From Labia minor (Eukaryota; Arthropoda; Insecta; Dermaptera; Spongiphoridae), in assembly GCA_963082975.1 (NCBI GenBank), contig OY720350.1:953001-1017000 (forward strand): a stretch of DNA of 64,000 nt, in the 5' to 3' direction. Below are positions 24,047 through 39,000 of this stretch, one piece after another. The stretch's first letter is position 1. Every line of letters begins with the position of its first letter. The notes under the pieces are model-generated. The model did no database searches. It was not told the origin of the DNA and worked only from the letters and a program-made list of their open reading frames with translations. The position numbers and the translations under genes were made by a program.

Positions 24047-27000
24047 CATTAAGATATTTCATAGAAAAAACGACATTTTTCATTAAAATTTTAGCGAAAA
24101 TGCTACTTTTGTAAATAGAAATATAAAATTTATGAATTATATATGATTCTTATTTATTTCTTATTCTAAACACGAATAAATTAAAATTTCATCGATATCT
24201 CAATTATTTTCGTGGATTTCATAGAAAAAACGACATTTTTCATTAAAATTATAGGGAAAATGCTACTTTTTTAAATAGAAATATAAAATTTATGAATTAT
24301 ATATGATTCTTATTTATTTCTTATTCTAAACACGAATAAATTAAAATTTCATCGATATCTCAATTATTTTCGTGGATTTCATAGAAAAAACGACATTTTT
24401 CTTTAAAATTTTATCGAAAATGCTACTTTTTTAAATAGAAATATAAAATTTATGAATTATATATGATTCTTATTTATTTCTTATTCTAAACACGAATAAA
24501 TTCAAATTTCATCGATATCTCAATTATTTTCGTGGATTTCATAGAAAAAACGACATTTTTCATTAAAATTTTAGCGAAAATGCTACTTTTTTAAATAGAA
24601 ATATAAAATTTATGAATTATATATGATTCTTATTTATTTCTTATTCTAAACACGAATAAATTCAAATTTCATCGATATCTCAATTATTTTCGTGGATTTC
24701 ATAGAAAAAACGACATTTTTCATTAAAATTTTAGCGAAAATGCTACTTTTTTAAATAGAAATATAAAATTTATGAATTATATATGATTCTTATTTATTTC
24801 TTATTCTAAACACGAATAAATTCAAATTTCATCGATATCTCAATTATTTTCGTGGATTTCATAGAAAAAACGACATTTTTCATTAAAATTTTAGCGAAAA
24901 TGCTACTTTTTTAAATAGAAATATAAAATTTATGAATTATATATGATTCTTATTTATTTCTTATTCTAAACACGAATAAATTCAAATTTCATCGATATCT
25001 CAATTATTTTCGTGGATTTCATAGAAAAAACGACATTTTTCATTAAAATTTTAGCGAAAATGCTACTTTTTTAAATAGAAGTATAAAATTTATGAATTAT
25101 ATATCATTCTTATTTATTTCTTATTCTAAACACGAATAAATTCAAATTTCATCGATATCTCAATTATTTTCGTGGATTTCATAGAAAAAACGACATTTTT
25201 CATTAAAATTTTAGCGAAAATGCTACTTTTTTAAATAGAAATATAAAATTTATGAATTATATATGATTCTTATTTATTTCTTATTCTAAACACGAATAAA
25301 TTCAAATTTCATCGATATCTCAATTATTTTCGTGGATTTCATAGAAAAAACGACATTTTTCATTAAAATTTTAGGGAAAATGCTACTTTTTTAAATAGAA
25401 ATATAAAATTTATGAATTATATATGATTCTTATTTATTTCTTATTCTAAACACGAATAAATTCAAATTTCATCGATATCTCAATTATTTTCGTGGATTTC
25501 ATAGAAAAAACGACATTTTTCATTAAAATTTTAGCGAAAATGCTACTTTTTTAAATAGAAATATAAAATTTATGAATTATATATGATTCTTATTTATTTC
25601 TTATTCTAAACACGAATAAATTCAAATTTCATCGATATCTCAATTATTTTCGTGGATTTCATAGAAAAAACGACATTTTTCATTAAAATTTTAGCGAAAA
25701 TGCTACTTTTTTAAATAGAAATATAAAATTTATGAATTATATATGATTCTTATTTATTTCTTATTCTAAACACGAATAAATTCAAATTTCATCGATATCT
25801 CAATTATTTTCGTGGATTTCATAGAAAAAACGACATTTTTCATTAAAATTTTAGCGAAAATGCTACTTTTTTAAATAGAAATATAAAATTTATGAATTAT
25901 ATATGATTCTTATTTATTTCTTATTCTAAACACGAATAAATTCAAATTTCATCGATATCTCAATTATTTTCGTGGATTTCATAGAAAAAACGACATTTTT
26001 CATTAAAATTTTAGCGAAAATGCTACTTTTTTAAATAGAAATATAAAATTTATGAATTATATATGATTCTTATTTATTTCTTATTCTAAACACGAATAAA
26101 TTCAAATTTCATCGATATCTCAATTATTTTCGTGGATTTCATAGAAAAAACGACATTTTTCATTAAAATTTTATCGAAAATGCTACTTTTTTAAATAGAA
26201 GTATAAAATTTATGAATTATATATCATTCTTATTTATTTCTTATTCTAAACACGAATAAATTCAAATTTCATCGATATCTCAATTATTTTCGTGGATTTC
26301 ATAGAAAAAACGACATTTTTCATTAAAATTTTATCGAAAATGCTACTTTTTTAAATAGAAGTATAAAATTTATGAATTATATATCATTCTTATTTATTTC
26401 TTATTCTAAACACGAATAAATTCAAATTTCATCGATATCTCAATTATTTTCGTGGATTTCATAGAAAAAACGACATTTTTCTTTAAAATTTTATCGAAAA
26501 TGCTACTTTTTTAAATAGAAGTATAAAATTTATGAATTATATATCATTCTTATTTATTTCTTATTCTAAACACGAATAAATTCAAATTTCATCGATATCT
26601 CAATTATTTTCGTGGATTTCATAGAAAAAACGACATTTTTCATTAAAATTTTAGCGAAAATGCTACTTTTTTAAATAGAAATATAAAATTTATGAATTAT
26701 ATATGATTCTTATTTATTTCTTATTCTAAACACGAATAAATTCAAATTTCATCGATATCTCAATTATTTTCGTGGATTTCATAGAAAAAACGACATTTTT
26801 CATTAAAATTTTAGCGAAAATGCTACTTTTTTAAATAGAAATATAAAATTTATGAATTATATATGATTCTTATTTATTTCTTATTCTAAACACGAATAAA
26901 TTCAAATTTCATCGATATCTCAATTATTTTCGTGGATTTCATAGAAAAAACGACATTTTTCATTAAAATTTTAGGGAAAATGCTACTTTTTTAAATAGAA

Positions 27001-30000
27001 ATATAAATTTTATGAATTATATATGATTCTTATTTATTTCTTATTCTAAACACGAATAAATTCAAATTTCATCGATATCTCAATTATTTTCGTGGATTTC
27101 ATAGAAAAAACGACATTTTTCATTAAAATTTTAGCGAAAATGCTACTTTTTTAAATAGATATATAAAATTTATGAATTCTATATGATTCTTATTTATTTC
27201 TTATTCTAAACACGAATAAATTAAAATTTCATCAATATCTCAATTATTTTCGTGGATTTCATAGAAAAAACGACATTTTTCTTTAAAATTTTATCGAAAA
27301 TGCTACTTTTTTAAATAGAAGTATAAAATTTATGAATTCTATATGATTCTTATTTATTTCTTATTCTAAACACGAATAAATTCAAATTTCATCGATATCT
27401 CAATTATTTTCGTGGATTTCATAGAAAAAACGACATTTTTCATTAAAATTTTAGCGAAAATGCTACTTTTTTAAATAGAAATATAAAATTTATGAATTAT
27501 ATATGATTCTTATTTATTTCTTATTCTAAACACGAATAAATTCAAATTTCATCGATATCTCAATTATTTTCGTGGATTTCATAGAAAAAACGACATTTTT
27601 CATTAAAATTTTAGCGAAAATGCTACTTTTTTAAATAGAAATATAAAATTTATGAATTATATATGATTCTTATTTATTTCTTATTCTAAACACGAATAAA
27701 TTCAAATTTCATCGATATCTCAATTATTTTCGTGGATTTCATAGAAAAAACGACATTTTTCATTAAAATTTTAGCGAAAATGCTACTTTTTTAAATAGAA
27801 ATATAAAATTTATGAATTATATATGATTCTTATTTATTTCTTATTCTAAACACGAATAAATTCAAATTTCATCGATATCTCAATTATTTTCGTGGATTTC
27901 ATAGAAAAAACGACATTTTTCATTAAAATTTTAGCGAAAATGCTACTTTTTTAAATAGATATATAAAATTTATGAATTCTATATGATTCTTATTTATTTC
28001 TTATTCTAAACACGAATAAATTAAAATTTCATCAATATCTCAATTATTTTCGTGGATTTCATAGAAAAAACGACATTTTTCTTTAAAATTTTATCGAAAA
28101 TGCTACTTTTTTAAATAGAAATATAAAATTTATGAATTATATATGATTCTTATTTATTTCTTATTCTAAACACGAATAAATTCAAATTTCATCGATATCT
28201 CAATTATTTTCGTGGATTTCATAGAAAAAACGACATTTTTCTTTAAAATTTTATCGAAAATGCTACTTTTTTAAATAGAAATATAAAATTTATGAATTAT
28301 ATATGATTCTTATTTATTTCTTATTCTAAACACGAATAAATTCAAATTTCATCGATATCTCAATTATTTTCGTGGATTTCATAGAAAAAACGACATTTTT
28401 CATTAAAATTTTAGCGAAAATGCTACTTTTTTAAATAGAAATATAAAATTTATGAATTATATATGATTCTTATTTATTTCTTATTCTAAACACGAATAAA
28501 TTAAAATTTCATCGATATCTCAATTATTTTCGTGGATTTCATAGAAAAAACGACATTTTTCTTTAAAATTTTATCGAAAATGCTACTTTTTTAAATAGAA
28601 GTATAAAATTTATGAATTATATATCATTCTTATTTATTTCTTATTCTAAACACGAATAAATTCAAATTTCATCGATATCTCAATTATTTTCGTGGATTTC
28701 ATAGAAAAAACGACATTTTTCATTAAAATTTTAGCGAAAATGCTACTTTTTTAAATAGAAATATAAAATTTATGAATTATATATGATTCTTATTTATTTC
28801 TTATTCTAAACACGAATAAATTCAAATTTCATCGATATCTCAATTATTTTCGTGGATTTCATAGAAAAAACGACATTTTTCATTAAAATTTTAGGGAAAA
28901 TGCTACTTTTTTAAATAGAAATATAAAATTTATGAATTATATATGATTCTTATTTATTTCTTATTCTAAATACGAATAAATTAAAATTTCATCGATATCT
29001 CAATTATTTTCGTGGATTTCATAGAAAAAACGACATTTTTCATTAAAATTTTAGCGAAAATGCTACTTTTTTAAATAGAAATATAAAATTTATGAATTAT
29101 ATATGATTCTTATTTATTTCTTATTCTAAACACGAATAAATTAAAATTTCATCGATATCTCAATTATTTTCGTGGATTTCATAGAAAAAACGACATTTTT
29201 CTTTAAAATTTTATCGAAAATGCTACTTTTTTAAATAGAAATATAAAATTTATGAATTATATATGATTCTTATTTATTTCTTATTCTAAACACGAATAAA
29301 TACAAATTTCATCGATATCTCAATTATTTTCGTGGATTTCATAGAAAAAACGACATTTTTCATTAAAATTTTAGCGAAAATGCTACTTTTTTAAATAGAA
29401 ATATAAAATTTATGAATTATATATGATTCTTATTTATTTCTTATTCTAAACACGAATAAATTCAAATTTCATCGATATCTCAATTATTTTCGTGGATTTC
29501 ATAGAAAAAACGACATTTTTCATTAAAATTTTAGCGAAAATGCTACTTTTTTAAATAGAAATATAAAATTTATGAATTATATATGATTCTTATTTATTTC
29601 TTATTCTAAACACGAATAAATTAAAATTTCATCGATATCTCAATTATTTTCGTGGATTTCATAGAAAAAACGACATTTTTCTTTAAAATTTTATCGAAAA
29701 TGCTAAATAGAAATATAAAATTTATGAATTATATATGATTCTTATTTATTTCTTATTCTAAACACGAATAAATTCAAATTTCATCGATATCTCAATTATT
29801 TTCGTGGATTTCATAGAAAAAACGACATTTTTCATTAAAATTTTAGCGAAAATGCTACTTTTTTAAATAGAAATATAAAATTTATGAATTATATATGATT
29901 CTTATTTATTTCTTATTCTAAACACGAATAAATTCAAATTTCATCGATATCTCAATTATTTTCGTGGATTTCATAGAAAAAACGACATTTTTCATTAAAA

Positions 30001-33000
30001 TTTTAGCGAAAATGCTACTTTTTTAAATAGAAATATAAAATTTATGAATTATATATGATTCTTATTTATTTCTTATTCTAAACACGAATAAATTCAAATT
30101 TCATCGATATCTCAATTATTTTCGTGGAGTTCATAGAAAAAACGACATTTTTCATTAAAATTTTAGGGAAAATGCTACTTTTTTAAATAGAAATATAAAA
30201 TTTATGAATTATATATGATTCTTATTTATTTCTTATTCTAAATACGAATAAATTAAAATTTCATCGATATCTCAATTATTTTCGTGGATTTCATAGAAAA
30301 AACGACATTTTTCATTAAAATTTTAGCGAAAATGCTACTTTTTTAAATAGAAATATAAAATTTATGAATTATATATGATTCTTATTTATTTCTTATTCTA
30401 AACACGAATAAATTCAAATTTCATCGATATCTCAATTATTTTCGTGGATTTCATAGAAAAAACGACATTTTTCATTAAAATTTTAGGGAAAATGCTACTT
30501 TTTTAAATAGAAATATAAAATTTATGAATTATATATGATTCTTATTTATTTCTTATTCTAAACACGAATAAATTCAAATTTCATCGATATCTCAATTATT
30601 TTCGTGGATTTCATAGAAAAAACGACATTTTTCATTAAAATTTTTGCGAAAATGCTACTTTTTTAAATAGATATATAAAATTTATGAATTATATATGATT
30701 CTTATTTATTTCTTATTCTAAACACGAATAAATTCAAATTTCATCGATATCTCAATTATTTTCGTGGATTTCATAGAAAAAACGACATTTTTCTTTAAAA
30801 TTTTATCGAAAATGCTACTTTTTTAAATAGAAGTATAAAATTTATGAATTATATATCATTCTTATTTATTTCTTATTCTAAACACGAATAAATTCAAATT
30901 TCATCGATATCTCAATTATTTTCGTGGATTTCATAGAAAAAACGACATTTTTCATTAAAATTTTAGCGAAAATGCTACTTTTTTAAATAGAAATATAAAA
31001 TTTATGAATTATATATGATTCTTATTTATTTCTTATTCTAAACACGAATAAATTCAAATTTCATCGATATCTCAATTATTTTCGTGGATTTCATAGAAAA
31101 AACGACATTTTTCATTAAAATTTTAGCGAAAATGCTACTTTTTTAAATAGAAATATAAAATTTATGAATTATATATGATTCTTATTTATTTCTTATTCTA
31201 AACACGAATAAATTCAAATTTCATCGATATCTCAATTATTTTCGTGGATTTCATAGAAAAAACGACATTTTTCATTAAAATTTTAGCGAAAATGCTACTT
31301 TTTTAAATAGAAATATAAAATTTATGAATTATATATGATTCTTATTTATTTCTTATTCTAAACACGAATAAATTCAAATTTCATCGATATCTCAATTATT
31401 TTCGTGGATTTCATAGAAAAAACGACATTTTTCATTAAAATTTTAGCGAAAATGCTACTTTTATAAATAGAAATATAAAATTTATGAATTATATATGATT
31501 CTTATTTATTTCTTATTCTAAACACGAATAAATTCAAATTTCATCGATATCTCAATTATTTTCGTGGATTTCATAGAAAAAACGAGATTTTTCATTAAAA
31601 TTTTAGCGAAAATGCTACTTTTTTAAATAGAAATATAAAATTTATGAATTATATATGATTCTTATTTATTTCTTATTCTAAACACGAATAAATTCAAATT
31701 TCATCGATATCTCAATTATTTTCGTGGATTTCATAGAAAAAACGACATTTTTCTTTAAAATTTTATCGAAAATGCTACTTTTTTAAATAGAAGTATAAAA
31801 TTTATGAATTATATATCATTCTTATTTATTTCTTATTCTAAACACGAATAAATTCAAATTTCATCGATATCTCAATTATTTTCGTGGATTTCATAGAAAA
31901 AACGACATTTTTCATTAAAATTTTAGCGAAAATGCTACTTTTTTAAATAGAAATATAAAATTTATGAATTATATATGATTCTTATTTATTTCTTATTCTA
32001 AACACGAATAAATTCAAATTTCATCGATATCTCAATTATTTTCGTGGATTTCATAGAAAAAACGACATTTTTCATTAAAATTTTAGCGAAAATGCTACTT
32101 TTTTAAATAGAAATATAAAATTTATGAATTATATATGATTCTTATTTATTTCTTATTCTAAACACGAATAAATTCAAATTTCATCGATATCTCAATTATT
32201 TTCGTGGATTTCATAGAAAAAACGACATTTTTCATTAAAATTTTAGGGAAAATGCTACTTTTTTAAATAGAAATATAAAATTTATGAATTATATATGATT
32301 CTTATTTATTTCTTATTCTAAATACGAATAAATTAAAATTTCATCGATATCTCAATTATTTTCGTGGATTTCATAGAAAAAACGACATTTTTCATTAAAA
32401 TTTTAGCGAAAATGCTACTTTTTTAAATAGAAATATAAAATTTATGAATTATATATGATTCTTATTTATTTCTTATTCTAAACACGAATAAATTCAAATT
32501 TCATCGATATCTCAATTATTTTCGTGGATTTCATAGAAAAAACGACATTTTTCTTTAAAATTTTATCGAAAATGCTACTTTTTTAAATAGAAGTATAAAA
32601 TTTATGAATTATATATCATTCTTATTTATTTCTTATTCTAAACACGAATAAATTCAAATTTCATCGATATCTCAATTATTTTCGTGGATTTCATAGAAAA
32701 ATCGACATTTTTCATTAAAATTTTAGCGAAAATGCTACTTTTTTAAATAAAAATATAAAATTTATGAATTATATATGATTCTTATTTATTTCTTATTCTA
32801 AACACGAATAAATTCAAATTTCATCGATATCTCAATTATTTTCGTGGATTTCATAGAAAAAACGACATTTTTCATTAAAATTTTAGCGAAAATGCTACTT
32901 TTTTAAATAGAAATATAAAATTTATGAATTATATATGATTCTTATTTATTTCTTATTCTAAACACGAATAAATTCAAATTTCATCGATATCTCAATTATT

Positions 33001-36000
33001 TTCGTGGATTTCATAGAAAAAACGACATTTTTCATTAAAATTTTAGCGAAAATGCTACTTTTTTAAATAGAAATATAAAATTTATGAATTATATATGATT
33101 CTTATTTATTTCTTATTCTAAACACGAATAAATTCAAATTTCATCGATATCTCAATTATTTTCGTGGATTTCATAGAAAAAACGACATTTTTCTTTAAAA
33201 TTTTATCGAAAATGCTACTTTTTTAAATAGAAGTATAAAATTTATGAATTATATATGATTCTTATTTATTTCTTATTCTAAACACGAATAAATTCAAATT
33301 TCATCGATATCTCAATTATTTTCGTGGATTTCATAGAAAAAACGACATTTTTCATTAAAATTTTAGCGAAAATGCTACTTTTTTAAATAGAAATATAAAA
33401 TTTATGAATTATATATGATTCTTATTTATTTCTTATTCTAAACACGAATAAATTCAAATTTCATCGATATCTCAATTATTTTCGTGGATTTCATAGAAAA
33501 AACGACATTTTTCATTAAAATTTTAGCGAAAATGCTACTTTTATAAATAGAAATATAAAATTTATGAATTATATATGATTCTTATTTATTTCTTATTCTA
33601 AACACGAATAAATTCAAATTTCATCGATATCTCAATTATTTTCGTGGATTTCATAGAAAAAACGACATTTTTCATTAAAATTTTAGCGAAAATGCTACTT
33701 TTTTAAATAGAAATATAAAATTTATGAATTATATATGATTCTTATTTATTTCTTATTCTAAACACGAATAAATTCAAATTTCATCGATATCTCAATTATT
33801 TTCGTGGATTTCATAGAAAAAACGACATTTTTCATTAAAATTTTAGGGAAAATGCTACTTTTTTAAATAGAAATATAAAATTTATGAATTATATATGATT
33901 CTTATTTATTTCTTATTCTAAACACGAATAAATTCAAATTTCATCGATATCTCAATTATTTTCGTGGATTTCATAGAAAAAACGACATTTTTCATTAAAA
34001 TTTTAGCGAAAATGCTACTTTTTTAAATAGAAATATAAAATTTATGAATTATATATGATTCTTATTTATTTCTTATTCTAAACACGAATAAATTCAAATT
34101 TCATCGATATCTCAATTATTTTCGTGGATTTCATAGAAAAAACGACATTTTTCATTAAAATTTTAGCGAAAATGCTACTTTTTTAAATAGAAATATAAAA
34201 TTTATGAATTATATATGATTCTTATTTATTTCTTATTCTAAACACGAATAAATTCAAATTTCATCGATATCTCAATTATTTTCGTGGATTTCATAGAAAA
34301 AACGACATTTTTCATTAAAATTTTAGCGAAAATGCTACTTTTTTAAATAGAAATATAAAATTTATGAATTATATATGATTCTTATTTATTTCTTATTCTA
34401 AACACGAATAAATTCAAATTTCATCGATATCTCAATTATTTTCGTGGATTTCATAGAAAAAACGACATTTTTCATTAAAATTTTAGCGAAAATGCTACTT
34501 TTTTAAATAGAAATATAAAATTTATGAATTATATATGATTCTTATTTATTTCTTATTCTAAACACGAATAAATTCAAATTTCATCGATATCTCAATTATT
34601 TTCGTGGATTTCATAGAAAAAACGACATTTTTCATTAAAATTTTAGCGAAAATGCTACTTTTTTAAATAGAAATATAAAATTTATGAATTATATATGATT
34701 CTTATTTATTTCTTATTCTAAACACGAATAAATTCAAATTTCATCGATATCTCAATTATTTTCGTGGATTTCATAGAAAAATCGACATTTTTCATTAAAA
34801 TTTTAGCGAAAATGCTACTTTTTTAAATAGAAATATAAAATTTATGAATTATATATCATTCTTATTTATTTCTTATTCTAAACACGAATAAATTCAAATT
34901 TCATCGATATCTCAATTATTTTCGTGGATTTCATAGAAAAATCGACATTTTTCATTAAAATTTTAGCGAAAATGCTACTTTTTTAAATAGAAATATAAAA
35001 TTTATGAATTATATATGATTCTTATTTATTTCTTATTCTAAACACGAATAAATTCAAATTTCATCGATATCTCAATTATTTTCGTGGATTTCATAGAAAA
35101 AACGACATTTTTCATTAAAATTTTAGCGAAAATGCTACTTTTTTAAATAGAAATATAAAATTTATGAATTATATATGATTCTTATTTATTTCTTATTCTA
35201 AACACGAATAAATTCAAATTTCATCGATATCTCAATTATTTTCGTGGATTTCATAGAAAAAACGACATTTTTCTTTAAAATTTTATCGAAAATGCTACTT
35301 TTTTAAATAGAAGTATAAAATTTATGAATTATATATCATTCTTATTTATTTCTTATTCTAAACACGAATAAAATCAAATTTCATCGATATCTCAATTATT
35401 TTCGTGGATTTCATAGAAAAATCGACATTTTTCATTAAAATTTTAGCGAAAATGCTACTTTTTTAAATAGAAATATAAAATTTATGAATTATATATCATT
35501 CTTATTTATTTCTTATTCTAAACACGAATAAATTCAAATTTCATCGATATCTCAATTATTTTCGTGGATTTCATAGAAAAAACGACATTTTTCATTAAGA
35601 TTTTAGCGAAAATGCTACTTTTTTAAATAGAAATATAAAATTTATGAATTATATATCATTCTTATTTATTTCTTATTCTAAACACGAATAAATTCAAATT
35701 TCATCGATATCTCAATTATTTTCGTGGATTTCATAGAAAAAACGATATTTTTCATTAAGATTTTAGCGAAAATGCTACTTTTTTAAATAGAAATCTAAAA
35801 TTTCTGAATTATATATCATTCTTATTTATTTCTTATTCTAAACACGAATAAATTCAAATTTCATCGATATCTCAATTATTTTCGTGGATTTCATATAAAA
35901 AACGACATTTTTCATTAAGATTTTAGCGAAAATGCTACTTTTTTAAATAGAAATATAAAATTTATGAATTATATATCATTCTTATTTATTTCTTATTCTA

Positions 36001-39000
36001 AACACGAATAAATTCAAATTTCATCGATATCTCAATTATTTTCGTGGATTTCATAGAAAAAACGACATTTTTCATTAAGATTTTAGCGAAAATGCTACTT
36101 TTTTAAATAGAAATATAAAATTTATGAATTATATATCATTCTTATTTATTTCTTATTCTAAACACGAATAAATTCAAATTTCATCGATATCTCAATTATT
36201 TTCGTGGATTTCATAGAAAAAACGACATTTTTCATTAAGGTTTTAGCGAAAATGCTACTTTTTTAAATAGAAATATAAAATTTATGAATTATATATCATT
36301 CTTATCTATTTCTTATTCTAAACACGAATAAATTCAAATTTCATCGATATCTCAATTATTTTCGGGGATTTCAAAGAAAAAACGACATTTTTCATTAAGA
36401 TTTTAGCGAAAATGCTACTTTTTTAAATAGAAATATAAAATTTATGAATTATATATCATTCTTATTTATTTCTTATTCTAAACACGAATAAATTCAAATT
36501 TCATCGATATCTCAATTATTTTCGTGGATTTCATAGAAAAAACGACATTTTTCATTAAGANNNNNNNNNNNNNNNNNNNNNNNNNNNNNNNNNNNNNNNN
36601 NNNNNNNNNNNNNNNNNNNNNNNNNNNNNNNNNNNNNNNNNNNNNNNNNNNNNNNNNNNNNNNNNNNNNNNNNNNNNNNNNNNNNNNNNNNNNNNNNNNN
36701 NNNNNNNNNNNNNNNNNNNNNNNNNNNNNNNNNNNNNNNNNNNNNNNNNNNNNNNNNNNNGCTACTTTTTTAAATAGAAATATAAAATTTATGAATTATA
36801 TATCATTCTTATTTATTTCTTATTCTAAACTCGAATAAATTCAAATTTCATCGAAATCTCAATTATTTTCGTGGATTTCATAGAAAAAACGACATTTTTC
36901 ATTAAAATTTTAGCGAAAATGCTACTTTTTTAAATAGAAATATAAAATTTATGAATTATATATGATTCTTATTTATTTCTTATTCTAAACTCGAATAAAT
37001 TCAAATTTCATCGAAATCTCAATTATTTTCGTGGATTTCATAGAAAAAACGACATTTTTCATTAAAATTTTAGCGAAAATGCTACTTTTTAAATAGAAAT
37101 ATAAAATTTATGAATTATATATGATTCTTATTTATTTCTTATTCTAAACTTGAATAAATTCAAATTTCATCGAAATCTCAATTATTTTCGTGGATTTCAT
37201 AGAAAAAACGACATTTTTCATTAAAATTTTAGCGAAAATGCTACTTTTTTAAATAGAAATATAAAATTTATGAATTATATATCATTCTTATTTATTTCTT
37301 ATTCTAAACTTGAATAAATTCAAATTTCATCGAAATCTCAATTATTTTCGTGGATTTCATAGAAAAAACGACATTTTTCATTAAAATTTTAGCGAAAATG
37401 CTACTTTTGTAAATAGAAATATAAAATTTATGAATTATATATCATTCTTATTTATTTCTTATTCTAAACTTGAATAAATTCAAATTTCATCGAAATCTCA
37501 ATTATTTTCGTGGATTTCATAGAAAAAACGACATTTTTCATTAAAATTTTAGCGAAAATGCTACTTTTTTAAATAGAAATATAAAATTTATGAATTATAT
37601 ATCATTCTTATTTATTTCTTATTCTAAACTCGAATAAATTCAAATTTCATCGAAATCTCAATTATTTTCGTGGATTTCATAGAAAAAACGACATTTTTCA
37701 TTAAAATTTTAGCGAAAATGCTACTTTTTTAAATAGAAATATAAAATTTATGAATTATATATCATTCTTATTTATTTCTTATTCTAAACTCGAATAAATT
37801 CAAATTTCATCGAAATCTCAATTATTTTCGTGGATTTCATAGAAAAAACGACATTTTTCATTAAAATTTTAGCGAAAATGCTACTTTTTTAAATAGAAAT
37901 ATAAAATTTATGAATTATATATCATTCTTATTTATTTCTTATTCTAAACTCGAATAAATTCAAATTTCATCGAAATCTCAATTATTTTCGTGGATTTCAT
38001 AGAAAAAACGACATTTTTCATTAAAATTTTAGCGAAAATGCTACTTTTTTAAATAGAAATATAAAATTTATGAATTATATATCATTCTTATTTATTTCTT
38101 ATTCTAAACTCGAATAAATTCAAATTTCATCGAAATCTCAATTATTTTCGTGGATTTCATAGAAAAAACGACATTTTTCATTAAAATTTTAGCGAAAATG
38201 CTACTTTTTTAAATAGAAATATAAAATTTATGAATTATATATCATTCTTATTTATTTCTTATTCTAAACTCGAATAAATTCAAATTTCATCGAAATCTCA
38301 ATTATTTTCGTGGATTTCATAGAAAAAACGACATTTTTCATTAAAATTTTAGCGAAAATGCTACTTTTGTAAATAGAAATATAAAATTTATGAATTATAT
38401 ATCATTCTTATTTATTTCTTATTCTAAACTTGAATAAATTCAAATTTCATCGAAATCTCAATTATTTTCGTGGATTTCATAGAAAAAACGACATTTTTCA
38501 TTAAAATTTTAGCGAAAATGCTACTTTTTTAAATAGAAATATAAAATTTATGAATTATATATCATTCTTATTTATTTCTTATTCTAAACTCGAATAAATT
38601 CAAATTTCATCGAAATCTCAATTATTTTCGTGGATTTCATAGAAAAAACGACATTTTTCATTAAAATTTTAGCGAAAATGCTACTTTTTTAAATAGAAAT
38701 ATAAAATTTATGAATTATATATCATTCTTATTTATTTCTTATTCTAAACTCGAATAAATTCAAATTTCATCGAAATCTCAATTATTTTCGTGGATTTCAT
38801 AGAAAAAACGACATTTTTCATTAAAATTTTAGCGAAAATGCTACTTTTTTAAATAGAAATATAAAATTTATGAATTATATATGATTCTTATTTATTTCTT
38901 ATTCTAAACTTGAATAAATTCAAATTTCATCGAAATCTCAATTATTTTCGTGGATTTCATAGAAAAAACGACATTTTTCATTAAAATTTTAGCGAAAATG